Assembly: GCA_016800925.1 (NCBI GenBank)
Contig: JABCPU010000154.1
Coordinates: 1-64,000, forward strand
Length of the DNA: 64,000 bases
Direction: 5' to 3'
Source of the DNA: Suillus spraguei
Lineage: Eukaryota; Basidiomycota; Agaricomycetes; Boletales; Suillaceae
The translations under genes and the position numbers were made by a program. Each line of letters starts with the position of its first letter. Position 1 is the first letter of the stretch. Shown in pieces: positions 49,801 to 60,092 of this stretch. The notes beneath the pieces were generated by a model, which was given only the letters and a program-made list of their open reading frames with translations, was not told where the DNA came from and made no database searches.

Positions 49801-50599
49801 CCCACATCTCCCATCTCCTGCCTCCCATCTCCCATGCCTTCATTCTCTCCTCCCCATGCTCTTCTGTCCCCCCATCTCTGCATCCTAATGCCTAATGATC
49901 ATAGCAGCTTTTGAAACAAATAAAATGATTTTTCAAATGACAAAGTTCAGATTCTTTGATAGCCAAAATTATAATCAATCTAAGAAAAAATCTATCAGAA
50001 GATGTTTCCTGAGGGTGGGAGAGGACACTTCCAGCCTGCTGGCAACTTCCAACCTGGTATTGGTGCCTGATGGAATAGCTTGTCATAGGTATCAACCTGT
50101 TCCTGACAACTTGACCATGCCTTTTGATGGTGCCACCACTCCTTCCAGCCCCTGATGAGTTTCCCTATTAGCCATCTTCTGCAATTGCACTCATTTTTTG
50201 CTTGCCCTCCTTTTTTGCTTTCCACTCCTTTGCACTCCTTTTTGCCTTCACTTTTGGCTTCACACTCCCTTTGGCTCCCTGGCCTCGGCTCCATCCTAAT
50301 AATTTGGTTTTACCCCAGCTTCAGACAATTCATGGCAAATTTGACCAGCTGCGCAGTCACGTGACCAAATTACACATCACACAATCACGCAATCACACAA
50401 TCACACAATGGGACAACAGTGTATTGAGTCAGCACTCAAAAAAACCATGCAAGAAATTTCCATACCGAGCTGACCAAAATAAGCGTGAAAATGTGGCATT
50501 TAGCGACATACGCAAAAGCCACATGAGCTAGCGAACACCTTCCCACCTTTCCCCCCTTACTTTATAGACGAGTCCACCACCCATTGTGCCTTCAGCACA

Positions 50600-50801
50600 G
50601 GAAGCAAAAGGAGTGCTTTGCACTCCTTTTGCTCCCTGGCCAAGGCTTCATCCTAATAATTCTGTTTGCCCAAGGCACAGGAAGGCACAAAGAGTGCTTT
50701 GCACTCTTTTTGCCTTCCTGGCCTTGGCTTCATCCCAATAATTCTCTTTTGCCCAAGGCACAGAAAGCCAAAAAGAGTGCTTCGCACTCTTTTTGGCTTT
50801 C
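50600..50801. repeat. cluster of three hairpin repeats H2-H4, about 80 bases apart
   Basis: H2 is at 50600-50636 (GGAGTGC stem end, TTT loop). H3 is at 50680-50718 (GGAAGGCACAAAGAGTGC, one mismatch in the stem). H4 is at 50763-50801 (GAAAGCCAAAAAGAGTGC, perfect 18-base stem, TTC loop). Each is followed by ggcttcatcctaataat or ggcttcatcccaataat. The stem sequence differs between units but pairing is kept. Confidence 0.92.
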
Positions 50802-50998
50802 TGGCCTTGGCTTCATCCTAATAATCACTACTTCGCGCACCTTAACTTATTCGCAATCATAGTGGATTTTAAAACAGACATGTACATTTTGAGCAGCATT
50901 TCAAGAAAACTAAAACTAAAATCTACTGCACCATCTAAAAGTGCACTATACATCACATCACTCAGTCCTCTATATAAAAGTACATCAATATACATCAA

Positions 50999-51501
50999 TC
51001 AATCCTCAACCTCCATATCATCTCTATCTCTAAGTCCTCTCAGCACTTCTGTATACACCACATTGGTTGTCTTTGACCCTTCTTCATGCTCTGGAAAGAT
51101 GGCACACACTCTCTCTGGGTGAGTGCAGCGAGACAAAGCCACATACAGCTGTCCATGACTGAACACGGGAGTCTGCAAATCCAGCCCAACCCACTTAACA
51201 CTTTGACCTTGAGCCTTGTTGATTGTCATAGCAAATGCAAGACGAACGGGGAATTGGCGACACTTGAAAGGGATAGGGTTGTCTTCAGACGTGGCATCCA
51301 GCATCATGTGGGGGATTAGGACAGTGTTCTGATCGTCTTGATGAGCTTCATCAACTCCATCTCTAAGAATACGACACCTGAGGACATGCATGGTCCAAGA
51401 CAGGAGGATCATCCTAGTTCCATTATAGAGGCCATTGGTGGGGTCCAAGTTGCGCAACGACATGAGAGGAACACCCACTTTGAGTTCCAATTTGTGCAAA
51501 G
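50999..51501 (-). pseudogene. Helitron-type PIF1-like helicase, C-terminal fragment
   Basis: The minus-strand frame carries LHKLELKVGVPLMSLRNLDP with TNGLYNGTRMILL, then FPVRLAFAMTINKAQGQSVK and HGQLYVALSRCTHPERV. These are motifs V and VI of the PIF1-like helicase domain of fungal Helitrons. It ends at 50999. At 51502 it is cut by the LTR of Gypsy copy 3, so the rest of the helicase and the Rep domain are missing here. Confidence 0.85.
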
Positions 51502-51690
51502 TGTTACAGTCATACGTGCCCTTATTCATTTTCTCTTTGTCTCCTTTACTTGTATATTACATAACGTGACTCTGACTCATATGCTCAATGCATCTGTACT
51601 ATAGTTGCCTTCCTTCTTTGGATACACACTTACATTCTCATGTCTCTCTTGGTCCGTGCGCACATATTGGCTTATTTAAGCACATTGTAT
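51502..51690 (+). repeat. partial LTR of Gypsy copy 3
   Basis: TGTTACAGTCATACGTGCCC onward matches the first ~190 bases of the LTR at 21498, up to ttatttaagcaca, then breaks off. Confidence 0.88.
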
Positions 51691-51699
51691 GTACCTAAT

Positions 51700-51906
51700 C
51701 GTGATTCCAATGCAATGGTCGTAGATTGAATCTCTGACATGGAGAGATCCGAATGCATGAAGAAGGGGCAATGCTTCGGATGCAAGAAGACCGGACATCG
51801 CATCTATAATTGTCCAGAAAGAAAGAAGAAAACTCTGCTCCGACAAACCGAAGTCAAGGACAAAGAAGATGAAGAAACAGTGAGGCGAGTTGTAGAGGAT
51901 TTTTGA
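51700..51906 (+). pseudogene. gag C-terminus of Gypsy copy 3
   Basis: It has the knuckle CFGCKKTGHRIYNC (about 51772-51813), a basic stretch, an acidic end KEDEETVRRVVEDF-like, and the stop TGA in GATTTTTGA (51898-51906). The capsid part is deleted. Confidence 0.8.
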
Positions 51907-54900
51907 ATTGGAGAAACAAAGATTTGACATATGTTTCTCCCAATGTATTACTAAGACTTGTACGCACTATAGGTGAAAGAAAAGAACTTCATGTCCCTAT
52001 CACCCTTCATTTGTGTACTCGCTTGAAATCCGTCGACACCATTGCTGTTATTGATTCAGGTGCGGCAGGAACATTCATTTCCGAGGAGTTTGTGAAACTC
52101 CATCAAATCACACGACGAAAACTCAAAACACCATTTCGAGTTACTATGGCAGATGGAACTCTTATCAAAGGAGGACCGATCACACACTACTGTCTCCTAG
52201 TGATCAAGATTGATGAATGCACCATGTATGGAAAATTCAATATCACTAAACTCGGAAGAAGAGATCAAATTCTTCTGGGAATTCCATGGTCACACACAAT
52301 GAACCCAAGTATAGATTGGGCTGCTGAAACACTAGTTCTTCCTCGAACAACGAAATCAGACGAAATTGAAATTGACATGGATACTGATCGAAAGAAGAAC
52401 AGATTGCCCCCGGTCTTCCACTGCCATCCTAAGAAATGGCAACACTCCCAACTTCCGAGATCCCTCGTCATCCCTCCTATTCCTAAGGATCCTGAACCAG
52501 AAGTATGAATGCCGCGTACTACAGACCCCACTCCCCGTGTACAATTGCCACAAGCAGTATCACCAATTCCTCGTGCAGAAAAATGCAAGAATGAATCCGA
52601 GCCCGAGCATCGGACTGGAACGGAACCTATTGAGCAACGGCCAATAGAAGAACAGAAGTATGGAAAAAGAAAAGCAGAAGAAGAAATCCCTGGACGAGAT
52701 ACAAATGTACCAAAATTATCCAAGTTCTACGTCCCTCCGAAGATTCTTCAACATACTTCTTCAGCTTCAATTGAAGAAATCCCCGAAGAAGAAGAACCAG
52801 TGCCTTCATTGATCCCAACAGAGGATGATGACCAATTCAACACTATGCAAGATGTCTGGCATGCATCAGAAGTGCGTGAAATTTCCTCTTACGAGCTTGG
52901 AGATGGAGAATTCCTTGTGGAATACGACACTGATGGAGTTAGCATGAGAATCATCAAAGAAGTATCCATGAATACACCCCTCACATGTGATGGAACTTCC
53001 CGACTCAAACAACTCCCCAAACACTCCACAATCTCCCTTCCTCCTCCGAAATACAGTAATAAAGCTCAGGAATTCGCAACAGACGAAAAGAAGAAGAAAA
53101 AGAAATCTTTCGAAGAATTGGTCCCGGACTATTTGCATGACTTTGCAGATGTCTTTGCTAAAGACGGATTAAACAAACTACCTCCTGAACGCCCTGGTAT
53201 TGATCATTTGATCATACCAAACCCGGTTTTATTCCTCGCACATCTAAGGTTTACCTGCTATCGGAAAAAGAACGTGCTGCCGTCAAAACGTTCATCGATG
53301 AAAATGTCGCAAAAGGCTTCATCTCAGAATCGAAGTCACCCCAAGCTAGTGGCTTCTTCTTTGTGGGAAAGAAGAGTGGAGAATTGCGCCCCTGTCAAGA
53401 TTATCGCTACATCAATGATTGGACAGTCAAGAATGCTTATCCACTCCCACTTCCTATTTCCCTTGTCGCACGCCTTCACAACGCACAGTTCTTTATGAAA
53501 ATGGATATTCGGTCTGGTTATAATAACATTCGCATCCATCCCGATGATTGCTGGAAAGCAGCATTTACCACGGAATTCGGCCTCTTCGAACCAAACGTCA
53601 TGTTCTTTGGCCTCTGTAATTCCCCAGCAACTTTCCAAGCATACATGAATCGCACCTTCCAACAGGAAATCAATGAAGGATGGATGGTTATCTACATAGA
53701 CGATATCCTGATTTTCTCTACGACTATGGCAGAACACCATGAACGGACAAGACGGGTTTTGATGAAGATATGAAAAGAGCATCTATTCTTGAAACCAGAG
53801 AAATGCACCTTTGATGCAGAAGAAGTGGAATACCTCGGAATGATAATCCGCCCTGGACAAGTTGCTATAGATACCGCTAAGACCAAGGGAATTGCCGAAT
53901 GGCCAGTTCCGAAATCTGTGAAAGATGTCTGGTCATTCCTTGGCTTTTGCAATTTCTACCGCACATTCATTTCCCATTATTCTGATATTGCCCGACCTCT
54001 TATCGAATTAACAAAGAAGGATAAGGTCTTTGATTGGTCAACCGAATGTATGGACACCTTCGAAGAATTGAAACGACGCTTCACATCCCAACCGGTACTC
54101 CGTAACCCTGATCCTTCCCGACAATTTGCTATTGCTACCGACGCTTCGCTCATAGCAACTGGCGGAGTTCTCTTGCAGACTGATGAGAATGGTGTTTATC
54201 ATCCATGCGCATACCTTTCACAATCTTTGAACCCTGCAGAACGCAATTACCAAATCTTTGATCGGGAACTCCTTGCCATGATCTGGGCATTGAACGAATG
54301 GCGTCATTATCTTGAAGGAAATCCACACCCCGTCCTAATATTCACCGACCACAAGAATCTTCTATACTTTAGGAGTGCACAGAAGCTTACCCGCCGCCAA
54401 GCACATTGGCAACTGATTCTGTCTATTTACGACATTGAACTACATCATGTTGTGGGTACCAAATTGGCAGTACCTGATGCACTATCTCGTCGGCCCGACT
54501 ACGACTCTGGCAAAGATGATAACGAGGACCAGACTCTCCTCCCTGATGCTCTATTCGTTCGTCTTATTGACACCGACCTGAAGGATGTTTTGTCATCCTC
54601 TGACCCCCTCGACGACCCTGTCTTCAAAACAGCATCCGATGCCCTTGACAGCGTGTGCCTTCCACCTATGAAGTCGGCACTCTCTGACTGGAAGATTGAG
54701 GATAACATCCTCTATTTTAAGAATCGTGCCTACATTCCGCTGGCACATTGTCCCGATATCTTGAAAAGGTATCATGATCATCCTACTGTGGGACATCCCG
54801 GTAGATTCAAAACTGAAGAACTCGTCAAACGAGAAGCCTGGTGGCCCACTATGGGCTCCTATATTCGGAAATATGTAGAGGGTTGCGCCCTTTGTCAGCA

Positions 54901-56017
54901 AATGAAAGCGGATACACATCCTATTCAACCTCCGCTCACCCCGATTCCCTCATCTGCGACTCGACCTTTTTCTCAGGTCTCCATCAATCTCATCACTGAC
55001 CTCCCTGTCTCTGGAGGCTTTGACAGTGTCATGGTCGTGGTAGACCATGGCCTTACAAAGGGGGTAATTATTATCCCTTGTTTGAAAACTGTCACTTCCG
55101 AAGGCATTGCCAAACTGTTCTTGAAACACGTCTACCGTCGATTTGGACTCCATGACAAAGTCATCTTGGACTGAGGTCCGCAATTCCTATCTTGCTTCTC
55201 AAAAGAGCTTGCCTGACTTCTCGACTACATTATCGCCCCATCTATGGCTTATCACCCTCAGACTGATGGCCAAACTGAGAGGCTCAATCAAGAACTAGAA
55301 ACGTACTTGCGTATCTATTGCCACAATAATCCTGAAGATTGGGTAGAACGCCTACTAATCGCCGAATTCGTCCACAACCACCGAAAACATGATGCAAGGA
55401 ATGCATCACCCTTCTATCTCATGATGGGATATGAACCACACGCCATCCCTCACCTGATCCCCGACTCATCTGTCCCTGCAGCAGAAGATCGAGTATGATC
55501 CCTGCAGAAGATAAGAGAAGAAGCAATCGCCTGCCATAACATTGCAATGCAGACAATGGCCGAACGATCCCGAGGAGAGAAGTACATTCCATGGAAAATT
55601 GGAGATAAGGTCTGGCTATCTGCCACTAATCTTAGACTCAAACTCCCATCACGGAAACTTGCGCCGAAGCGATATGGACCTTTCCCGATCATCAATGTCT
55701 TATCGCCCATCACATTCACGCTCAAACTCCCACCACAATGGAAAATTCATCCCACTTTCCATGCTTCTGTCTTATCATCCTATAGCGAAACAGACGTACA
55801 TGGCCCGAACTTCCCTGAACCACCACCGGACATCATCAAAGAAGAAGAAGAATATGAAGTAGAAGCAATTCTTTCTCACAAAGGAACCGGCACTCGCCAA
55901 TGCTATCTTGTTTCCTGGAAAGGATATTCTTCAGGAGATAATGAGTGGCTCCCAGAAAAGAACTTGAAGAACTCCACTCGAATCTTAAATGCTTATAAGA
56001 AGCAACATTCCCTCTGA
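51901..56017 (+). pseudogene. Gypsy pol (copy 3)
   Basis: Protease VIDSGAAGTFISEEF keeps its Asp. RT has [30 protein letters not shown] and YIDDILIFS (Met to Ile in the usual YMDD). RNase H has [13 protein letters not shown] and [12 protein letters not shown]. The integrase HHCC region is uninterrupted (HDHPTVGHPG...[10 protein letters not shown]), followed by the catalytic part and a chromodomain with SWKGYSSGDNEWLPEKN ending at 56015-56017. It is inactivated by TGA at 52508, 53771, 55172 and 55496 and by a one-base loss near 53215. Confidence 0.9.
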
Positions 56018-56073
56018 TTATTCTTCAGTCAATCAAATCGCACAAAGCACTTGATCAACTAACACCGTTCGAA

Positions 56074-56318
56074 ATGTCTTTTCCCACTGCATACATCACT
56101 CCTGTCACTGTTGCCAACAATGACTCCGACTCCGACGCAGAAAACTATGGAACCCTTGCCACTGAAATTGACAACACCTCCTACATTGAAGCCGCCCTTC
56201 TATGTGAAGAACATGCTCTCGAAATTGAGAGAATCCTCACCACAAGAGGTGCCTTCCCTGCTTTACTCCTCGTCAATATCATCCGCACCACCGCCCTCAT
56301 TGAAACTACCATCAATGA
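56074..56318 (+). pseudogene. Gypsy ORF3 (copy 3), N-terminal fragment
   Basis: MSFPTAYITPVTVANNDSDS then YIEAALLCEEHALEIERILT matches ORF3 of the other copies, after the same kind of gap following pol. The match ends after ALIETT, where unrelated sequence begins. Confidence 0.8.
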
Positions 56319-56519
56319 ACAGGTATATTTTGTTCCATTTTATCATTCAAATGGTTGTTTATAGCAAGATTTGAGTTTTCTGAACTCATCCATCAGTCAA
56401 TTCCTATCATCATCAATAATAACAAACAAAACCCACAAAAAGTGTATTGCACTTTGTTACAACTTGGCTGCAGGGGAAGGCAATGTAATTCAAGAATTCT
56501 AGTCAAAAGCAGCAGCCAA

Positions 56520-56740
56520 ATTGTGTGAAAATTTGTGTCACCAAATTGTGTATAAAAATGTGTTATGATTTGTGTCACTCAATGCAAGCAAATTGGTGTA
56601 ATCAAAATGTGTTGTGATTTGTGTCACCAAATGTAAGCAAATGGTGTAATCAAAATGTGTTATGATTTGTGTCACCAAATGCAACCAAAATTGTGTAATG
56701 ATTTGTGTAACCAAATGCAAGCAAATTGTGTAACCCAATG
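56520..56740. repeat. tandem repeat, ~50-60-base unit, about four copies
   Basis: Variants of gcaaattggtgtaatcaaaa followed by tgtgttatgatttgtgtcac recur four times with length changes. Confidence 0.85.
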
Positions 56741-57118
56741 CATGACAAACTTTCCATTATTGCTTTTGCTATTCTCGATGCTCACTCCCCCATGGTAGGA
56801 AAACTGCATTGTTTGTCTGTATTGTGCCTGGAGCACAGCAGGCGTGTGGATTGCTGTCCACTATATCGCGTTTGGCAGGTGTTTCGGATTTTTGGACTCC
56901 GTAGAATTTTAGCTGTTGAAATTCTGAAATCAGACATTTTTTTCATGCAATCACACAAGTTTTCTCTATGGAATTGTCTAGCGAGCTAAGCGAAAAAACG
57001 TGGCCTTTAGCAAAAACCACATGGCCCTACGCGAAAGCCACACGAGCTAGTGAAGTCCTTCCCACATGTTCTCCCTTTCTTCTTAGACGAGTCCACCACC
57101 TGTTGTGCCTTCGGCACA

Positions 57119-57155
57119 GGAAGCAAAAGGAGTGCGAAGCACTCCTTTTGCTCCC
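57119..57155. repeat. hairpin repeat H5 with inverted loop
   Basis: Same stem as H1 (GGAAGCAAAAGGAGTGC / GCACTCCTTTTGCTCCC), but the loop is GAA instead of TTC, the reverse complement. Confidence 0.9.
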
Positions 57156-57462
57156 TGGCCAAGGCTTCATCCTAATAATTCTGTTTGCCTTCCTGGCCTT
57201 GGCTTCATCCTAATAATTATCTTTAATAATGATAAGAGGTCTTGAAATAAATTATAACTTTGACCAATATTTTGAGAGAAGTAAAAGTACCACATCACCA
57301 TCTTTGTGAGTTTATTGCCCATCTCATCCTCATGTCATTGCATTTGATTTTGATTTTTTATTATTATTTACTGCAAACTATTAACTTGAATAAATCTTTT
57401 GTGTCAAGTTTTAATAGGGGGCAACAGTATTAAGTTGTCACACCACAAAATCATGCAAGTGT

Positions 57463-57610
57463 CCCATTTCCCATCTCCTGTTACTGGTCTCCTGTCTCTC
57501 ATTTCCTCTTACCAGTCTGCTGTCTCCCATCTTGTGTCTCCCATCTCCCCCATCTCCCCATCTCCCCATCTCCTGTCTCCTGTCTCCCATCTCCCATCTC
57601 CTATCTCCCA

Positions 57611-57650
<40 letters not shown>

Positions 57651-57818
57651 CGTCTCCCATCTCCCGTCTCCCATCTCCCGTCTCCCATCTCCGTCTCCTG
57701 TCTCCCATCTCCCGTCTCCCGTCTCCCGTCTCCCATCTCCCATCTCCCGTCTCCCGTCTCCCGTCTCCCGTCTCCCGTCTCCCGTCTCCCATCTCCTGTC
57801 TCCCGTCTCCCATCTCCC

Positions 57819-57875
<57 letters not shown>

Positions 57876-57945
57876 TCTCCTGTCTCCTGTCTCCTGTCTC
57901 CCACCTCCTGTCTCCCACCTCCTGTCTCCCACCTCCTGTCTCCCA
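57463..57945. repeat. 7-base minisatellite (CTCCCGT)n, about 69 units
   Basis: The same array as at 49042, shorter, with more ctcctgt units. It gives the same false open frames. Confidence 0.95.
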
Positions 57946-58782
57946 TGTCTTCATTCTCTCCTCCCCATGCTCTTCTGTCCCCCCATCTCTGCATCCTAAT
58001 GATCATAGCAGCTTTTGAAACAAATAAAATGATTTTTCAAATGACAAAGTTTAGATTCCTTGATAGCCAAAATTATAATCAATCTAAGAGAAATCTATCA
58101 ATTCCTGAGGGTAGGAGAGGACACTTCCAGCCTGCTGGCAACTTCCAACCTGGTATTGGTGCCTGATGGAGTAGCTTGTCATAGGTATCAACCTGTTCCT
58201 GACAACTTGACCATGCCTTTTGATGGTGCCACCACTCCTTCCAGCCCCTGATGAGTTTCCCTATTAGCCATCTTCTGCAATTGCACTCATTTTTTGCTTG
58301 CCCTCCTTTTTTGCTTTCCACTCCTTTGCACTCCTTTTTGGCTTCACTTTTGGCTTCACACTCCCTTTGGCTCCCTTGGCTCCATCCTAATAATTTGGTT
58401 TTACCCCCAACCCTGGCAAATTTGACCAGCTGCGCAGTCACATGACCAAATCATGCAATCATACAATCACACAATGGGACAACTGTTGAATCGGCACTTG
58501 AAAAAACCACGCGAGAAATTAAGCGAGCTAACCGAAACGCACGCGAGCATAAGCGAAAACCACATGGCCCTATGTGACGTACGCGAAAGCCATGCAAGCT
58601 AGCGACAACTTTCCCACCCGTTCTCCCTTTCTTCTTAGAGATACTAGCAAGCTCAAAGATAAAACATGTACTAGTGCAAGTGTAGATAGTTAGCCAAATG
58701 TATAAGTAGTATAGTAGTAAGCAAAATGATGTGTTGCTCATTGTATAACCAGTCAAGTCGATAAATTGGCAACTTGAAGGGG

Positions 58783-59830
58783 TCAGCACTCATCAAACTC
58801 CTTCATGATTGAGGCAGGAAGTATGCAATGCCCACGATATTTCTTTACCGCCCATGCTGCTTGTGTTCCATTGAGTCCTTTCTGGTAATCATCAACAAAT
58901 CTAGCTGATCTGATAGAAAATCTATAATTCTGATCAGAAAGCTAATTAATAAGTCATTAATATGAGTCATACCACCGTATTGTCAACATCAGTACTGCAT
59001 CCAGTGAGTCAAGGACATTCTTCTTGAGTGCAGCAGCTGATGAAGAGCTATCCTTCATGTGGTATATCCACTTTGCGAAACCCCAACACTGCTCAATGAA
59101 ATTGAGCTTGCAATGGAACTTTGGTAAGAAAATCACATTGAAGCATCATGCACAGCACGAGGCTTCAAGTACTGACTCCACATTCATCAGGAAATTCACA
59201 CATTCCTTGACATGCCCTTATGCGGACTTATTTACACTTAACTGCCTTGGTGAAATTGAATCTACTTGTCCAAAATTTCAATGTGAATGAATTCAGAAAA
59301 AAAAAGTTGAGATATATTAATATACATGTTTTATTGTATTTCGCACTCAAAAAATATAAGATATGCCAGGTGAATGATGTGAGAGAGAGCAAACAAGTTT
59401 TGAGATAAGTGAGTTAAGCTGATTAAGCATGTTAAGGAATGTGTGAATTTCCTGATGTTGACAAAATCAGGCTGTTGAGCATGCTTGGAGTGTGCAGAGA
59501 TAACATCATCAAGACAGTAATTGATACTGGTCACTATCACAGAGGCCTGATTATAGTAAGTACAAGTACAGTGAGATTGTCTGAGTCCAGTCTGTTTACA
59601 AGGTGCGTCACTCACATTTTCATCATACACAGAACACATAACTGAAGTCTTTTGCCTTTTTTTAGATGCTCGTCCTAATACTAGATTGTCTCTCAAGCGT
59701 TTCTGCTCGTGTCTTTTGTTGCCCATAGTGCGAAGGATAGCATCACCGTGTCGGCAACACAGCACAGCACATTGGAGTATCAAACACATAGGTTGACCAT
59801 ACACTCCATTTCTGATATTTTGAATAACAA
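58783..59830 (-). pseudogene. DDE_3 (Tc1/IS630-like) transposase, C-terminal half, split by a MITE
   Basis: Leftwards on the minus strand the order is VISAHSKHAQQPDFVN, the MITE (59185-59457), VESVLEASCCA, IFLPKFHCKLNFIEQCWGFA, a KNVLDSLDAVLMLTIR segment, an intron, then GLNGTQAAWAVKKYRGHCIL and MKEFDEC, ending at 58783-58785. The motif PKFHCxLNFIE holds the last catalytic Glu of DDE_3 transposases common in basidiomycetes. A stop after ASCCA and frame changes upstream show decay. The frame near 59730-59640 (MGNKRHEQKRLRDNLVLG) may be an unrelated or upstream part. Confidence 0.8.
59185..59457. mobile_element. MITE with 31-base TIRs (CATCAGGAAAT ends)
   Basis: 273 bases whose ends (CATCAGGAAATTCACACATT...) pair in inverse with one mismatch over about 31 bases. 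It is flanked by TT (59183-59184 and 59458-59459). Its first 11 bases equal those of the MITE at 45803. Removing it and one TT restores the transposase frame. Confidence 0.88.
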
Positions 59831-59859
59831 ATGTCCTACTCAATTTCTGTTGATTCTGC

Positions 59860-60092
59860 TTAACAGAAAATGTCCGCAGAATAGCTACAAATGTAACTGT
59901 GTAGCCGTTTGATGCAGAAAGCTCTCAATCAATTGATATTGCAAATTTTGTATTTTGTCACATATTCATCACATTTATCACGTGAGGTATGTAGAATCCG
60001 CACGACACCTACCTTAAACCTCAAGTCGAATATAATTTTTGTGCCACAAAAAGTCACAAGTGCGGTTACTTACTACTATCAGCAATGGTCGG
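59860..60092. other. no supported gene
   Basis: A stretch near 59980-60020 (cacgtgaggtatgtagaatc) matches 48578-48620 in inverse, so it is another shared transposon piece. Confidence 0.4.

Larger units (their letters stand above)
48709..50450 (+). repeat. duplicated module, copy 1
   Basis: It matches 57088-58455 in the same orientation. In order it has a gtccaccaccc start, a hairpin, a cttcatcctaataatt motif, AT-rich sequence with ttgaccaatattttga, a 7-base minisatellite, then gcatcctaat..gatcatagcagc and further shared sequence to ccagctgcgcagtca. The array length differs between the copies. I see no coding in it. It is probably part of a larger non-autonomous element. Confidence 0.85.
51502..56318 (+). 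mobile_element. Ty3/Gypsy chromodomain retrotransposon, plus strand (copy 3, truncated)
   Basis: A related but incomplete copy. The LTR is present only from 51502 to about 51690, then the sequence jumps to the end of gag, so the rest of the LTR, the leader and most of gag are deleted. Pol runs 51901-56017. ORF3 starts at 56074 and stops matching at about 56318. There is no 3' LTR. It interrupts the Helitron-type helicase on its left. Confidence 0.9.
57088..58455 (+). repeat. duplicated module, copy 2
   Basis: Direct duplicate of 48709-50450, with a shorter minisatellite. Beyond it both copies continue into related ctagcgac/ctagcgaa sequence, suggesting larger shared elements. Confidence 0.85.

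Noticed and set aside
48982..49914. Long open frames on both strands over the 7-base minisatellite
   Set aside because: The 7-base unit has no stop in any frame on either strand, so overlapping frames of 200-310 codons appear automatically. Composition is pure repeat and the copy at 57463 gives the same effect.
50641..50822. Definite Helitron 3' ends at hairpin plus CTAAT
   Set aside because: The hairpin-to-CTAAT spacing varies, one unit has CCAAT, and similarity continues past the motif in several copies. Kept only as a hypothesis.
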